Origin: Planctomycetota bacterium
Lineage (GTDB): Bacteria; Planctomycetota; J058
Assembly: GCA_023954375.1 (NCBI GenBank)
Contig: JAMLIC010000008.1
Location: 173,642-237,641, forward strand
DNA: 64,000 bases
Direction of reading: 5' to 3'
Numbering within the stretch: position 1 is the stretch's first letter; each line of letters begins with the position of its first letter. Positions 25,971 to 34,322 of this stretch are shown here, one piece after another. The translations under genes and the position numbers were made by a program. The notes beneath the pieces are model-generated. The model searched no databases and was not told where the DNA came from. It saw only the letters and a program-made list of their open reading frames with translations.

Positions 25971-26622
25971 CGCCCCACCTCGAGGCCTTCTTCGCCGCGC
26001 AGGCCCGCTTCTTCGCGGCGGCCGGCGACCCGCCGGCCGCGGCCGCCGCGCTGACGGCAGAGTTCCCCGGGTGGCGCCCCCGGGCGGGTCGGCTGGCGGT
26101 CTACGCCGCGGCGAACCTCGGGCACCTGCGCGCGACGCTCGAGCAGGTGCTGCCGGCGACCCGGGCGGCGCTCGACGACGCGCGCTGGGCCGCGCTGGTG
26201 GCGCGGCACCATGCGCGCCGCCCGGCGAGGTCGACCTCCCGCCGTTCCTCCCCTGCCTGGCGCGGCTCGAGTGGGCGCTCGTCGCCGCCTACACGGCGCC
26301 GGACCCGCCGCCCCACGCCCGGCTCAACCCGACGCTCGAGGCGCTCGAGCACCCCTGGCGCCTGTGCGCCTACCTCGACGCCGCGCCGCCGCGCGCGGCG
26401 CCGGCCCTGGGCGACGAGGTCGCGCTCGTGTGGCGGCATCCGGTCACCCTGCGGGTGCACCACCGGCCGGCCGACGCCCGCGCGCTCCTGGCGATCAAGC
26501 TCGCCGCCGAGGGGATCGACCCGGCCTCGGCCGCCGCGGCCGGCGGCGTGCCGGTGGAGCAGGTGCAAGCGGCGCTCGACGACGCCGTGCGCGACGGCCT
26601 CCTCCTGGCGGCTTCATCGTAG
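25967..26622 (+). pseudogene. DUF2063 (BufC-like) partner protein, frameshifted
   Basis: Starts at the GTG overlapping the MNIO stop. The first ~80 codons read EAFFAAQARFFAAAGDPP ... GRLAVYAAANLGHLRATLEQ and ARWAALVARHH, the DUF2063 N-terminal pattern. At about 26208-26222 the frame shifts, within ATGCGCGCCGCCC. The rest (PPGEVDLPPFLPCLARLEW ... LEALEHPWRLCAYL) continues in another frame to a TAG at 26620-26622. Removing two bases from the GCGC run would restore one ~218-residue protein. In bufferin-type loci the DUF2063 protein is the partner that delivers substrate to the MNIO. It may be a real inactivation or a sequencing error in a GC dinucleotide run. Confidence 0.75.
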
Positions 26623-26649
26623 GATGTCCCGCCCCGAGGAGACCCACCC

Positions 26650-27627
26650 ATGAGGATCCGCCCACGGCGCCTGCGCCGGACGCCGGCCCTGCGCGAGGCC
26701 TGCGCGGAGGTGCGCCTGGCGCCGGAGCAGCTCGTCCAGCCGCACTTCGTGCTCCCGGGCGAGCGGACGTCGCAGCCGATCCAGGCCATGCCGGGGATCG
26801 AGCGGCAGACCGTCGACCGGCTCGTCGAGCAGGTGCGGCGCGACCGCGACCTGGGGCTCCGCAGCGTGCTCCTCTTCGGCGTGCCGGACGCGGGCAAGGA
26901 CCCGCGCGGGGCGTCGGCCCACGAAGGGACGCCGCTGGTGGCGCAGGCGGTGACCGCGCTGCGCGAGGCCTACGGCGACGAGGTCGTCGTCATGACCGAC
27001 GTCTGCCTGTGCGCCTACACCGACCACGGCCACTGCGGCGCGCTGACGTCGGCGGGCGAGGTCGACAACGACGCGACGCTGCCGCTCCTGGCGAAGATGG
27101 CCGTCGCCCACGCGCGGGCCGGCGCGCACGTCGTGGCGCCGTCCGACATGATGGACGGGCGCGTGGGCGCGCTCCGCGACGCGCTCGACCAGGCCGGCTT
27201 CAGCGCCACGGCGCTCCTCTCCTACGCGGCCAAGTTCGCCTCGGCCTACTACGGCCCCTTCCGGGAGGCGGCGCACAGCGCGCCGGGGCAGGGCGATCGG
27301 CGCGGCTACCAGGCCGACGCGCGCAACGCGCGCGACGCCGTCCGCGACGCGCTCCTCGACGAGGCCGAGGGCGCGGACATGCTCATGGTCAAGCCGGCGC
27401 TCGCCTACCTCGACGTGGTGGCCGCCCTGCGCCGCGAGAGCCGGCTGCCGGTCGCCTGCTACAACGTCTCGGGCGAGTACAGCATGGTCAAGGCGGCGGC
27501 CGCGGCGGGCCTCGTCGACGAGGCGGCGATCGTCATGGAGAACCTGCACGCCATGCGCCGGGCCGGCGCCGACCTGCTGATCACCTACCACGGGCGCGAG
27601 GCGCTCGAGAAGGGGTGGCTCCGGTGA
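26650..27627 (+). CDS. hemB: Delta-aminolevulinic acid dehydratase (porphobilinogen synthase)
   Basis: 325 residues. Condenses two 5-aminolevulinate molecules to porphobilinogen. The zinc-binding cysteines sit in TDVCLCAYTDHGHCG (residues ~117-131), so this is the Zn-dependent type rather than the Asp-rich Mg type. The two active-site lysines are in SYAAKFASAYYGPF and DMLMVKPALAYLD. The start is ATG with GAGGAG. It lies 27 bp after the MNIO cassette and opens a four-gene heme operon; hemL starts inside its stop (GTGA). Confidence 0.97.
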   Translation: MRIRPRRLRRTPALREACAEVRLAPEQLVQPHFVLPGERTSQPIQAMPGIERQTVDRLVEQVRRDRDLGLRSVLLFGVPDAGKDPRGASAHEGTPLVAQAVTALREAYGDEVVVMTDVCLCAYTDHGHCGALTSAGEVDNDATLPLLAKMAVAHARAGAHVVAPSDMMDGRVGALRDALDQAGFSATALLSYAAKFASAYYGPFREAAHSAPGQGDRRGYQADARNARDAVRDALLDEAEGADMLMVKPALAYLDVVAALRRESRLPVACYNVSGEYSMVKAAAAAGLVDEAAIVMENLHAMRRAGADLLITYHGREALEKGWLR

Positions 27628-28913
27628 ACCTCGAGCGCTCGCGGGCGCTGTTCGAGCGGGCGCAGGCGCTGCTCCCCGGCGGCGTGTCGAGCCCCGTGCG
27701 CGCCTTCCGGTCGGTCGGCGGGACCCCCGTGTTCCTGGCACGCGGCGAGGGGCCGCTCGCCTGGGACGAGGACGGCAACCGCTACGTCGACCTGTGCATG
27801 TCGTGGGGCCCGCTGGCGCTGGGCCACGCGCCCGCGCCGGTGGTCGAGGCCATCGCGGCGGCCGCCGCCTCCGGGACGTCCTTCGGCACGCCGACGTCCG
27901 CCGAGGTGGCGCTCGCCGAGACGGTCACGCGGCTCCAGCCGCTCGCGGAGCGCGTGCGCTTCGTCTCCAGCGGCACCGAGGCGGTCATGAGCGCCGTGCG
28001 CGTCGCCCGCGGCTTCACCGGGCGCGACCTGCTGGTGAAGTTCGACGGCTGCTACCACGGGCACGCCGACTACCTGCTGGTCAAGGCCGGCTCGGGCCTG
28101 GCGACGAGCGGGCAGCCCGACTCCGCCGGGGTGCCCTCGGCCGTCGCGGCGACGACGGTCGTCCTGCCGCTCGACGACGAGGCCGCCTTCCGGGCGCTGA
28201 TGTCGGCGCGGGGCCGGGAGGTCGCGGCCGTGATCGTCGAGCCGGTCCCGGCCAACTGCGGGCTGCTCCTCCAGCGGCCCGAGTTCCTCGCGGCCCTGCG
28301 CGAGGAGACGGCGCGCCACGGGGCGCTCCTGATCCTCGACGAGGTGATCTCCGGCTTCCGGCTCGGCCCGGGCGGCGCGGCGGCGCACTACGGGATCGCC
28401 CCGGACCTCCTCACCTACGGCAAGGTGATCGGCGGCGGCCTGCCCGTCGGCGCCTACGCTGGCCGGCGCGAGGTCATGGAGGTCGTCGCGCCGGCGGGCC
28501 CCGTCTACCAGGCGGGCACGCTCTCCGGGAACCCGGTGGCCATGGCGGCCGGCCGGGCCACGCTCGAGGCGCTCGAGCGCGGCGGCTGGGAGCGGCTCGA
28601 GGCGGCCTCGGCCACGCTCGAGGCGCTGCTGGCGCCGGTCGTCGCGCCCTACCCGGTGAGCCTGGTGCGCCTGGGGTCGATCTTCTGGCTGGCCTTCCAG
28701 CGCCCGGCGCCGCGCGCCTGGCACCAGGTCGAGCGGGCCGGGGCGGAGCGCTACAGGCGCCTGCACCGGGCCATGATCGAGCGGGGCGTCTACCTGGCGC
28801 CGAGCGCGTTCGAGGTGTTCTTCACCTCGGCCGCGCACGGCGACGACGTCCTGCGCGAGGTGGCCGACGCCATGCGCGAGGCCCTGGTGATCGCCTTCGA
28901 GGAGGGCCCGTGA
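27624..28913 (+). CDS. hemL: Glutamate-1-semialdehyde 2,1-aminomutase
   Basis: 429 residues. PLP enzyme that converts glutamate-1-semialdehyde to 5-aminolevulinate, so the organism uses the C5 pathway. The beginning LFERAQALLPGGVSSPVRAF is diagnostic. RFVSSGTEAVMSA and FDGCYHGHAD bind PLP phosphate and substrate, LILDEVISGFR provides the PLP-stacking Asp, and LLTYGKVIGGGLPVGAY contains the Schiff-base Lys. GTG start overlaps the hemB stop; its own stop overlaps hemE. Confidence 0.97.
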   Translation: MNLERSRALFERAQALLPGGVSSPVRAFRSVGGTPVFLARGEGPLAWDEDGNRYVDLCMSWGPLALGHAPAPVVEAIAAAAASGTSFGTPTSAEVALAETVTRLQPLAERVRFVSSGTEAVMSAVRVARGFTGRDLLVKFDGCYHGHADYLLVKAGSGLATSGQPDSAGVPSAVAATTVVLPLDDEAAFRALMSARGREVAAVIVEPVPANCGLLLQRPEFLAALREETARHGALLILDEVISGFRLGPGGAAAHYGIAPDLLTYGKVIGGGLPVGAYAGRREVMEVVAPAGPVYQAGTLSGNPVAMAAGRATLEALERGGWERLEAASATLEALLAPVVAPYPVSLVRLGSIFWLAFQRPAPRAWHQVERAGAERYRRLHRAMIERGVYLAPSAFEVFFTSAAHGDDVLREVADAMREALVIAFEEGP

Positions 28914-29947
28914 CCGACCAGCCCCGGTTCCTGGCCGCCTGCCGCGGCCTCCCCGTCGACCGCCCGCCCGTGTGGCTCATGCGCCAGGCCGGGCGCTACC
29001 TGCCCGAGTACCAGGAGGTGCGCGCGCGGGCCGGCGACTTCCTCACGCTGTGCCACACGGCCGACATGGCGATCGAGGTCACGCTCCAGCCGATCCGCCG
29101 CTTCGGCTTCGACGCGGCGATCCTGTTCTCGGACATCCTCGTCCCCGCCGAGGCCATGGGCGCGACGGTCGTGTTCGCCGCCGGCGAGGGCCCCAGGATC
29201 GAGGACCCCGTGCGCTCGGCGCGGGACCTCGAGCGCCTGCGCTGCCCCGCGCCCGAGGAGGCCTGCCCGTACGTGTTCGAGGCCGTGCGGGGCCTGCGCC
29301 GCGCGCTGGGCGACACGCCGCTCGTGGGCTTCGCCGCGGCGCCCTGGACGCTCATGGCCTACCTGGTCGAGGGCCACGCCAGCCGCGAGTTCGGCGTCGC
29401 CAAGCGCATGCTGCTGGCCGAGCCCGACCTCGCGAGGGCGCTGCTCGGCAAGATCGCCGACTACACGGTCGCGCACCTGGCGGCGCAGGTCCGCGCCGGC
29501 GCCCAGGCGCTCCAGCTCTTCGACACGTGGGCCGAGCTGCTCACCCCGGGCGACTACGCGGCCTGGGCGCTCGCCTACGCGCGCGACGTGCTCCAGCGCG
29601 TGCGAGAGGCGGTCGGGCCCGACGTGCCCCTGATCTACTTCAGCAAGGGGACGGCCGGGCACCTGCAGCTGCTCCGGGAGGTGCCGTCGGACGTGGTGTC
29701 GGTCGACTGGCGGATCGACCTGCCGACGGTCCGCGCGGCGCTGGGCGAGGGCCGCGCGCTCCAGGGCAACCTCGACCCGATCGTCCTCCTCGCCGGCCCC
29801 GAGGTCACGCGCGCGCGCGCGAGGGTCGTCCTCGACGCGCTCGGCGGGCGCGCGCACGTCTTCAACCTCGGCCACGGGATCCTGCCGACGACGCCGATCG
29901 CCAGCGTCGAGGCGCTGGTCGAGACCGTGCGCGCCTGGCGGCCGTGA
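28910..29947 (+). CDS. hemE: Uroporphyrinogen III decarboxylase
   Basis: 345 residues. Removes four acetate carboxyls to make coproporphyrinogen III. Family marks are PPVWLMRQAGRYLPEY at residues ~19-34 (with the substrate-binding Arg residues), FDAAILFSDILVPAEAMG (catalytic Asp), FAAAPWTLMAYLVEGH, LQLFDTWAELL and FNLGHGILPTTP at the C-terminus (conserved His). GTG start inside the hemL stop (GTGA). Confidence 0.97.
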   Translation: MTDQPRFLAACRGLPVDRPPVWLMRQAGRYLPEYQEVRARAGDFLTLCHTADMAIEVTLQPIRRFGFDAAILFSDILVPAEAMGATVVFAAGEGPRIEDPVRSARDLERLRCPAPEEACPYVFEAVRGLRRALGDTPLVGFAAAPWTLMAYLVEGHASREFGVAKRMLLAEPDLARALLGKIADYTVAHLAAQVRAGAQALQLFDTWAELLTPGDYAAWALAYARDVLQRVREAVGPDVPLIYFSKGTAGHLQLLREVPSDVVSVDWRIDLPTVRAALGEGRALQGNLDPIVLLAGPEVTRARARVVLDALGGRAHVFNLGHGILPTTPIASVEALVETVRAWRP

Positions 29948-29951
29948 GGCC

Positions 29952-31349
29952 GTGAGCGACGCTCCGCGCCGGGTGGTCGTCGTCGGCGGCGGGCTGGCCG
30001 GCCTCGCCTGCGCCCGCGCGCTCGCGCGCGAGAGCGGCCACGTGCCGCCCGACGTGCTCGTGCTCGAAGCGGCGTCGCGGCCGGGCGGCAAGGCGCTCAC
30101 GGACATCGAGGAGGGCGGCTGGGTCGTCGAGTGGGGGCCGCAGAGCTTCCTCGACGACCGGGACGGCCCGCTCCGCCGGCTGATCGCGGCGGCAGGGCTC
30201 ACGGACGAGGTCGTCGACCCGCGGCCCGAGGCGCGGCTGCGCTTCGTCCTGCACCGGGGGCGGCTGCACGCGGTGCCGCGGGACGTCCTTCGCCTGCTCG
30301 GGGTGCGCGGGGCCCTGCGCGCCGCGAGCGAGACCTTCCGGCGGCCGCGGCGCGACGACGCGGACGAGAGCGTGCACGCCTTCGCCGTCCGTCGCTTCGG
30401 CGCGAGGGCCGCCGACCTGCTCTTCGGCGCGCTCGTCACCGGGATCTACGCCGGCGACGCGCGCCGCCTGAGCCTCCGGAGCGCCCTGCCGCGCGTGCAC
30501 GCGCTCGAGCAGGCGCACGGCAGCCTCGTGCGCGCGCTGCTCACGGGCGGCTTCGTCGGCCGGCGCTCGGCCACGCTGCGGCGCGGGCTCGGCAGCCTCA
30601 CGGACGCCCTGGCCCGCGACCTGGGGCTGCGGCTGCGGCTGGCCGCGCCCGTCGACGAGGTCCAGCCGCCGGCCGCCCCCGGGGCGCCCTGGCGCGTCGT
30701 CACGCGCGCGGGCGGCGAGGAGGTCGTCGAGGAGGCCGGGGCCGTGGTCCTCGCCACCCCTGCGTTCGCGTCGGCCGCGCTCGTGCGGCCGTTCGCGCCG
30801 GGGCTGGCCGGGCCGCTCGAGGCGATCGCCTACGCGCCCGTGGCCGTGGTGGTCCTCGGCTACGACGGGGCCGCCTTCCCGGCGGGCCCGCCGCGCGGCT
30901 TCGGCTTCCTCGTCCCGCGCGGGCAGGGCCGCGCGCTCGGCTGCCTGTTCCCGACGTCCATGTTCGACGGCATGGCCCCCGAGGGGAAGGTCATGCTCCG
31001 CGTCCTCGTCGGCGGCGCGCTCGACCCTGCCGTTCTCGACCTCGACGACGACGCGCTCGTGCGCCTCGCCCGCCAGGAGGTCGAGCCCGTGCTCGGCGTG
31101 CGCGGCGAGCCCGAGCGCGCGCGCGTCCTGCGCCACGCGCAGGCGATCCCGCAGTACGAGCTCGGCCACGCCGGGCGCCTGGCCGCGGTCGACGCGCAGC
31201 TCGCGGCCTGGCCGGGGCTGTTCCTCACCGGCAACGCCTACCGCGGCGTCTCGCTCGTCGACGTCGCGGCCGACGCCGAGCGCACGGCCGAGCAGGTGCG
31301 CGCGGCGCTGCCGGCGCCGCAGGGGCTCACGGCGTCGCCGGAGGCGTGA
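29952..31349 (+). CDS. hemG: Protoporphyrinogen oxidase (oxygen-dependent, HemY type)
   Basis: 465 residues. FAD-dependent oxidation of protoporphyrinogen IX (or coproporphyrinogen III, see below) at the membrane. The dinucleotide loop VVVVGGGLAGLACARALAR opens the protein, followed by LEAASRPGGKALT and VEWGPQSFLDD. VTGIYAGDARRLSLRSALPR is typical of the family, and the end GLFLTGNAYRGVSLVDVAAD is the second FAD-binding segment. The gene begins 4 bp after hemE. hemH and ahbD/hemQ-type genes are not in the window, so whether the route is protoporphyrin- or coproporphyrin-dependent is undecided. HemY is the alternative symbol. Confidence 0.92.
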   Translation: MSDAPRRVVVVGGGLAGLACARALARESGHVPPDVLVLEAASRPGGKALTDIEEGGWVVEWGPQSFLDDRDGPLRRLIAAAGLTDEVVDPRPEARLRFVLHRGRLHAVPRDVLRLLGVRGALRAASETFRRPRRDDADESVHAFAVRRFGARAADLLFGALVTGIYAGDARRLSLRSALPRVHALEQAHGSLVRALLTGGFVGRRSATLRRGLGSLTDALARDLGLRLRLAAPVDEVQPPAAPGAPWRVVTRAGGEEVVEEAGAVVLATPAFASAALVRPFAPGLAGPLEAIAYAPVAVVVLGYDGAAFPAGPPRGFGFLVPRGQGRALGCLFPTSMFDGMAPEGKVMLRVLVGGALDPAVLDLDDDALVRLARQEVEPVLGVRGEPERARVLRHAQAIPQYELGHAGRLAAVDAQLAAWPGLFLTGNAYRGVSLVDVAADAERTAEQVRAALPAPQGLTASPEA

Positions 31350-31388
31350 CCTGCGTGTGGTCGCGAGGCTCGCGCCCCTGCGGTCCGG

Positions 31389-33503
31389 TCAGCGCAGCCC
31401 GCGCAGGTCCACCTCGACCGGGGTCGTGACGCCCGCGCGGACGTCGACGCGCAGGTCGACCGGGCCGAGGCGCCGACCGTCGACGGTGTAGGCCCAGCAG
31501 CGCAGCTCGACCGCGTCCGGCAGCAGGCCCTCCAGCCGCGCGGTGACCGTGTCGACGTGGCGGGGCGCCTCGAGCCCGTCGCCGCCCCTCTCGCCCGCGG
31601 GGCCGGTCCACTCGACGCTCACGAAGCGGACCGGCGCCTCGGGCCAGCGGACGGTCAGGTCGACGGTGCCGGCGATGCCCAGCGGGAGAACGCCCAGGTC
31701 CAGCGTGCCCCCGGTGAGCGCGACCACCCGCCAGACGCTCACGCGCCCGGGCGCAGAGATCCAGAGGCGGAGCTCGGTGCCGACGACCTCGCGCTCGAGC
31801 TCACTGCCTTCCAGGGTCTCGGTCCTGTAGCCCCGGGCCAGGTGCACCTCGGCCGACCAGCGCACCGGCAACGGGCTGGCGTTCTCGGCGCGGACGGCCC
31901 TGGCCCGGACGGTCGTCGGCGGGGGCAGCTGGAGCTCGACCGCAGCGCCCGACCTGGCGCGCGTGGACGCGACGTCGGGCGCCTCGACGATCAGCTCGGC
32001 GTCGGGAGGGAGGTCACCGAGCGTGAAGGAGCCATCGCTCCGGGTGAGCGCCTCCGCCATGACCCCATCCGGGAGCACGGAGGCCGGCGGTCGCTCGACC
32101 GCGACCCCTACCTCGGGCCAGGCGGGGAGCACCTCGATCAGGCGGCCGTCCTCCAGCGTGTACTCCGGCCAGGCGCGCGCCATCACGGGCTTACCGGCCA
32201 GCGGCGCCCCTGCGGCGTCCAGCAGCCGGCCGGTGATCGGCGGCCCGGCCGGGGTGAGCCGCACCACGAGGTCCTCCGCAGGCAACCGGGCGCGCAGGGC
32301 GCGCGGCGCGTGCCCGGTGGCGAGCACCGCCAGGTCGCAGCGCTCGCGTCCGGTCAGCGCGAAGCGCCCGGCGGCGTCGGTGCGCGCCTCGGTTCGGCCG
32401 ACGAGCACGCGCGCGCCGGGCAGCGGGCGTCCCGCGGCGTCGAGGACCACGCCGGCCAGCGGCAGCCCCTCGCGCTCGACCTCGAGCACGACCGGCCCAA
32501 GACCGGGGCCGAAGGTGGCGTCAGCCCAGGCCTCCTGGCCGTCGGCCTCGACCCGGAGGTCGGCCCGCGCGAAGGCGGGCCCGACCGAGCTCCAGCCGGA
32601 GCCGCCCGGGGCCTCGAATTGGAACCTCCCCTCCGCGTCCGACACGAGGTCGAGGTGCAGGCCGACCGTCTCTTCACGCTGGCACACGTCGACGAGCCGG
32701 AGCTCGGCCAGGACGGGGACGCCGGCGAGCCGCCGGCCGTCGAGATCCTGGACGACGCCCTCGCACGCGACCGGGCAGGCTCCGAGCACGAAGGTCACCG
32801 GCGCCGGCGACTGGAACGTCCCCTCCTCGTCGCGAGCGAGGCCCAGGGACGCGCCCGCCTGGGCGAGGCCGGGCGCGCCCGCGACGAGGAGGCCGCGCCC
32901 GCCCTCCAGCCAGGCGGGGACGGGCAGGACGAAGCGTCCGTCGGGGGCCACCGGGCGCGAGGCGACGACGCGCGACGGCCGCCGGTCCAGGCCCGGGCAG
33001 GCGAACGCCTCCACCCGCGCCGACGCGACGGGCGCGCCCGCCTCGTCGATCACGACGCCCTCGATCGGGATCGGCGAGACCAGCTCCAGGACCAGCGGCG
33101 TGCTCGCTCCGACGAGCGCGACGCGGCAGGAGTCGGCGGAGCCCACGAAGAACAGCAGCCGGCCCGGCGCGCGCGGCGTGTCGCTCTGGCAGCGCACCGA
33201 CGCGCCCTCCGGCCAGCCCGGGGCCTCGTGCACGCGCCAGGGGCCGCGGTCGTCCAGCGCGACGACGAAGGCCCCGTCCTCGTCGGCGACGACCTCGACC
33301 TCATGTCCGGTCTGGACCTTCCAGGTCTCGCGGTCGACCTGCACGAGGCGCGCGCGCCCGCCGGGCCACGGGCGGCCGTCGAGGAGCAGCTCGCCAGGCA
33401 CCCGGGTCGGCTCGTCGCGCGCCGGCGCCGGGGCGGCGAAGGCGACGAGCAGGACGGCGAGGCGGAGGACGCACCGGCAGCTCGAGCTCACCTGCTCGCA
33501 CAC
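31389..33503 (-). CDS. Secreted multi-domain carboxypeptidase-regulatory-like protein
   Basis: 704 residues from the GTG at 33503 (a GTG at 33491 is equally possible; neither has a clear ribosome site). Signal peptide LRLAVLLVAFAAPAPARDEP. The body is a string of beta-sandwich modules of the CarboxypepD_reg type, recognisable by repeated starts such as IEGVVIDEAGAPVASARVEA, AGVVLDAAGRPLPGARVLVG and ITGRLLDAAGAPLAGKPVMA, each with a following DG(R/A)F-type turn. Such modules give extracellular stalks or cell-surface adhesive arrays. There is no enzyme domain and no membrane anchor at the C-terminus. Convergent with hemG. Confidence 0.75.
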   Translation of the reverse strand: MCEQVSSSCRCVLRLAVLLVAFAAPAPARDEPTRVPGELLLDGRPWPGGRARLVQVDRETWKVQTGHEVEVVADEDGAFVVALDDRGPWRVHEAPGWPEGASVRCQSDTPRAPGRLLFFVGSADSCRVALVGASTPLVLELVSPIPIEGVVIDEAGAPVASARVEAFACPGLDRRPSRVVASRPVAPDGRFVLPVPAWLEGGRGLLVAGAPGLAQAGASLGLARDEEGTFQSPAPVTFVLGACPVACEGVVQDLDGRRLAGVPVLAELRLVDVCQREETVGLHLDLVSDAEGRFQFEAPGGSGWSSVGPAFARADLRVEADGQEAWADATFGPGLGPVVLEVEREGLPLAGVVLDAAGRPLPGARVLVGRTEARTDAAGRFALTGRERCDLAVLATGHAPRALRARLPAEDLVVRLTPAGPPITGRLLDAAGAPLAGKPVMARAWPEYTLEDGRLIEVLPAWPEVGVAVERPPASVLPDGVMAEALTRSDGSFTLGDLPPDAELIVEAPDVASTRARSGAAVELQLPPPTTVRARAVRAENASPLPVRWSAEVHLARGYRTETLEGSELEREVVGTELRLWISAPGRVSVWRVVALTGGTLDLGVLPLGIAGTVDLTVRWPEAPVRFVSVEWTGPAGERGGDGLEAPRHVDTVTARLEGLLPDAVELRCWAYTVDGRRLGPVDLRVDVRAGVTTPVEVDLRGLR

Positions 33504-33531
33504 GCCAGCGGGACGCCCCGGGTTCCCTCGC

Positions 33532-34270
33532 TCAGCCTTCTGCGCAGGACTCTGACCAGTAGGTGGCCAGGTCCAGCGTCAGCCCGGGGACGGCCGCCGA
33601 GCGGACGACGCCCGCGCGGACGACCGGCAGGTCGCGGAAGGTGGCGACCACGTCCGCGCCGTCGACCTCGAGCGGCCGCCAGGTCCCCGCGTCGTTGCGC
33701 AGGAACAGCCCTGCGCGGGTCGGGAGCGGCGCGGCGGCGATCCCGGCGTTGAAGACCCACAGCTCGGGCACGCCCGACTCGAGGTAGGTGCGCCAGCGGT
33801 CGACGCGGTCGGCGCGCCCGAGGCCGAGGTCGGAGCGGAAGGTGTCCTCGGACAGGACCTCGGCCACGAGGAGCAGGCCCCCGGGGCGCGGCGACGTCAC
33901 GCGTCGGCATGACGCCCGGCCGGCCGCGGAAGACGGCGAGGTCCGGCTCGATCGACTTCGGGCCGAGCCGCGACTCGGGCACGGGGTGCCCGCGCAGGCT
34001 GACGATCCTCGGCAGGGCGACCGAGCACTTCGGCAGGACCTCGAACGGTCGCTCGATCCGACGGAGCACGTGCCGGATCAAGATGCTCAACGGGAACCGG
34101 TGATGACGCTGCGAGTCCGGGGACATGAGGGCGAGCCTCCCCTCGTCGTCCCGCTCGTACCAGCGGCCGTCCGGGGGGAGGGCCAGCAGGTCCTGGAGCG
34201 AGATCGGGTCCCCGAGGCGGAAGCCGGCGGGCGCGAGCTCGGGCGCGGTGACGTCCGGGGTCGTGTCCAT
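33532..34270 (-). pseudogene. Uma2-family (DUF820) nuclease-like gene, frameshifted
   Basis: The N-terminal part from the ATG at 34270 (GGAGG upstream) reads SLQDLLALPPDGRWYERDDE and, later, PKSIEPDLAVFRGRPGVMP, which match Uma2 proteins (PD-(D/E)XK fold; PDLAV holds the catalytic Asp). At ~33890-33905, within GTGACGTCGCCGCGCCCCGG, the frame changes. The C-terminal half (GGLLLVAEVLSEDTFRSDLG ... GVPELWVFNAG, with the Glu of the motif) is open in another frame to 33532. One base restores a ~245-residue protein. Uma2 genes are often multicopy and decayed. Either a real mutation or an error in the run of G/C. Confidence 0.75.
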
Positions 34271-34322
34271 GTCGGCCTCCGAACGTCACCCTAACACGGG
34301 CCGCCCGGCGACGGCAACGGGC

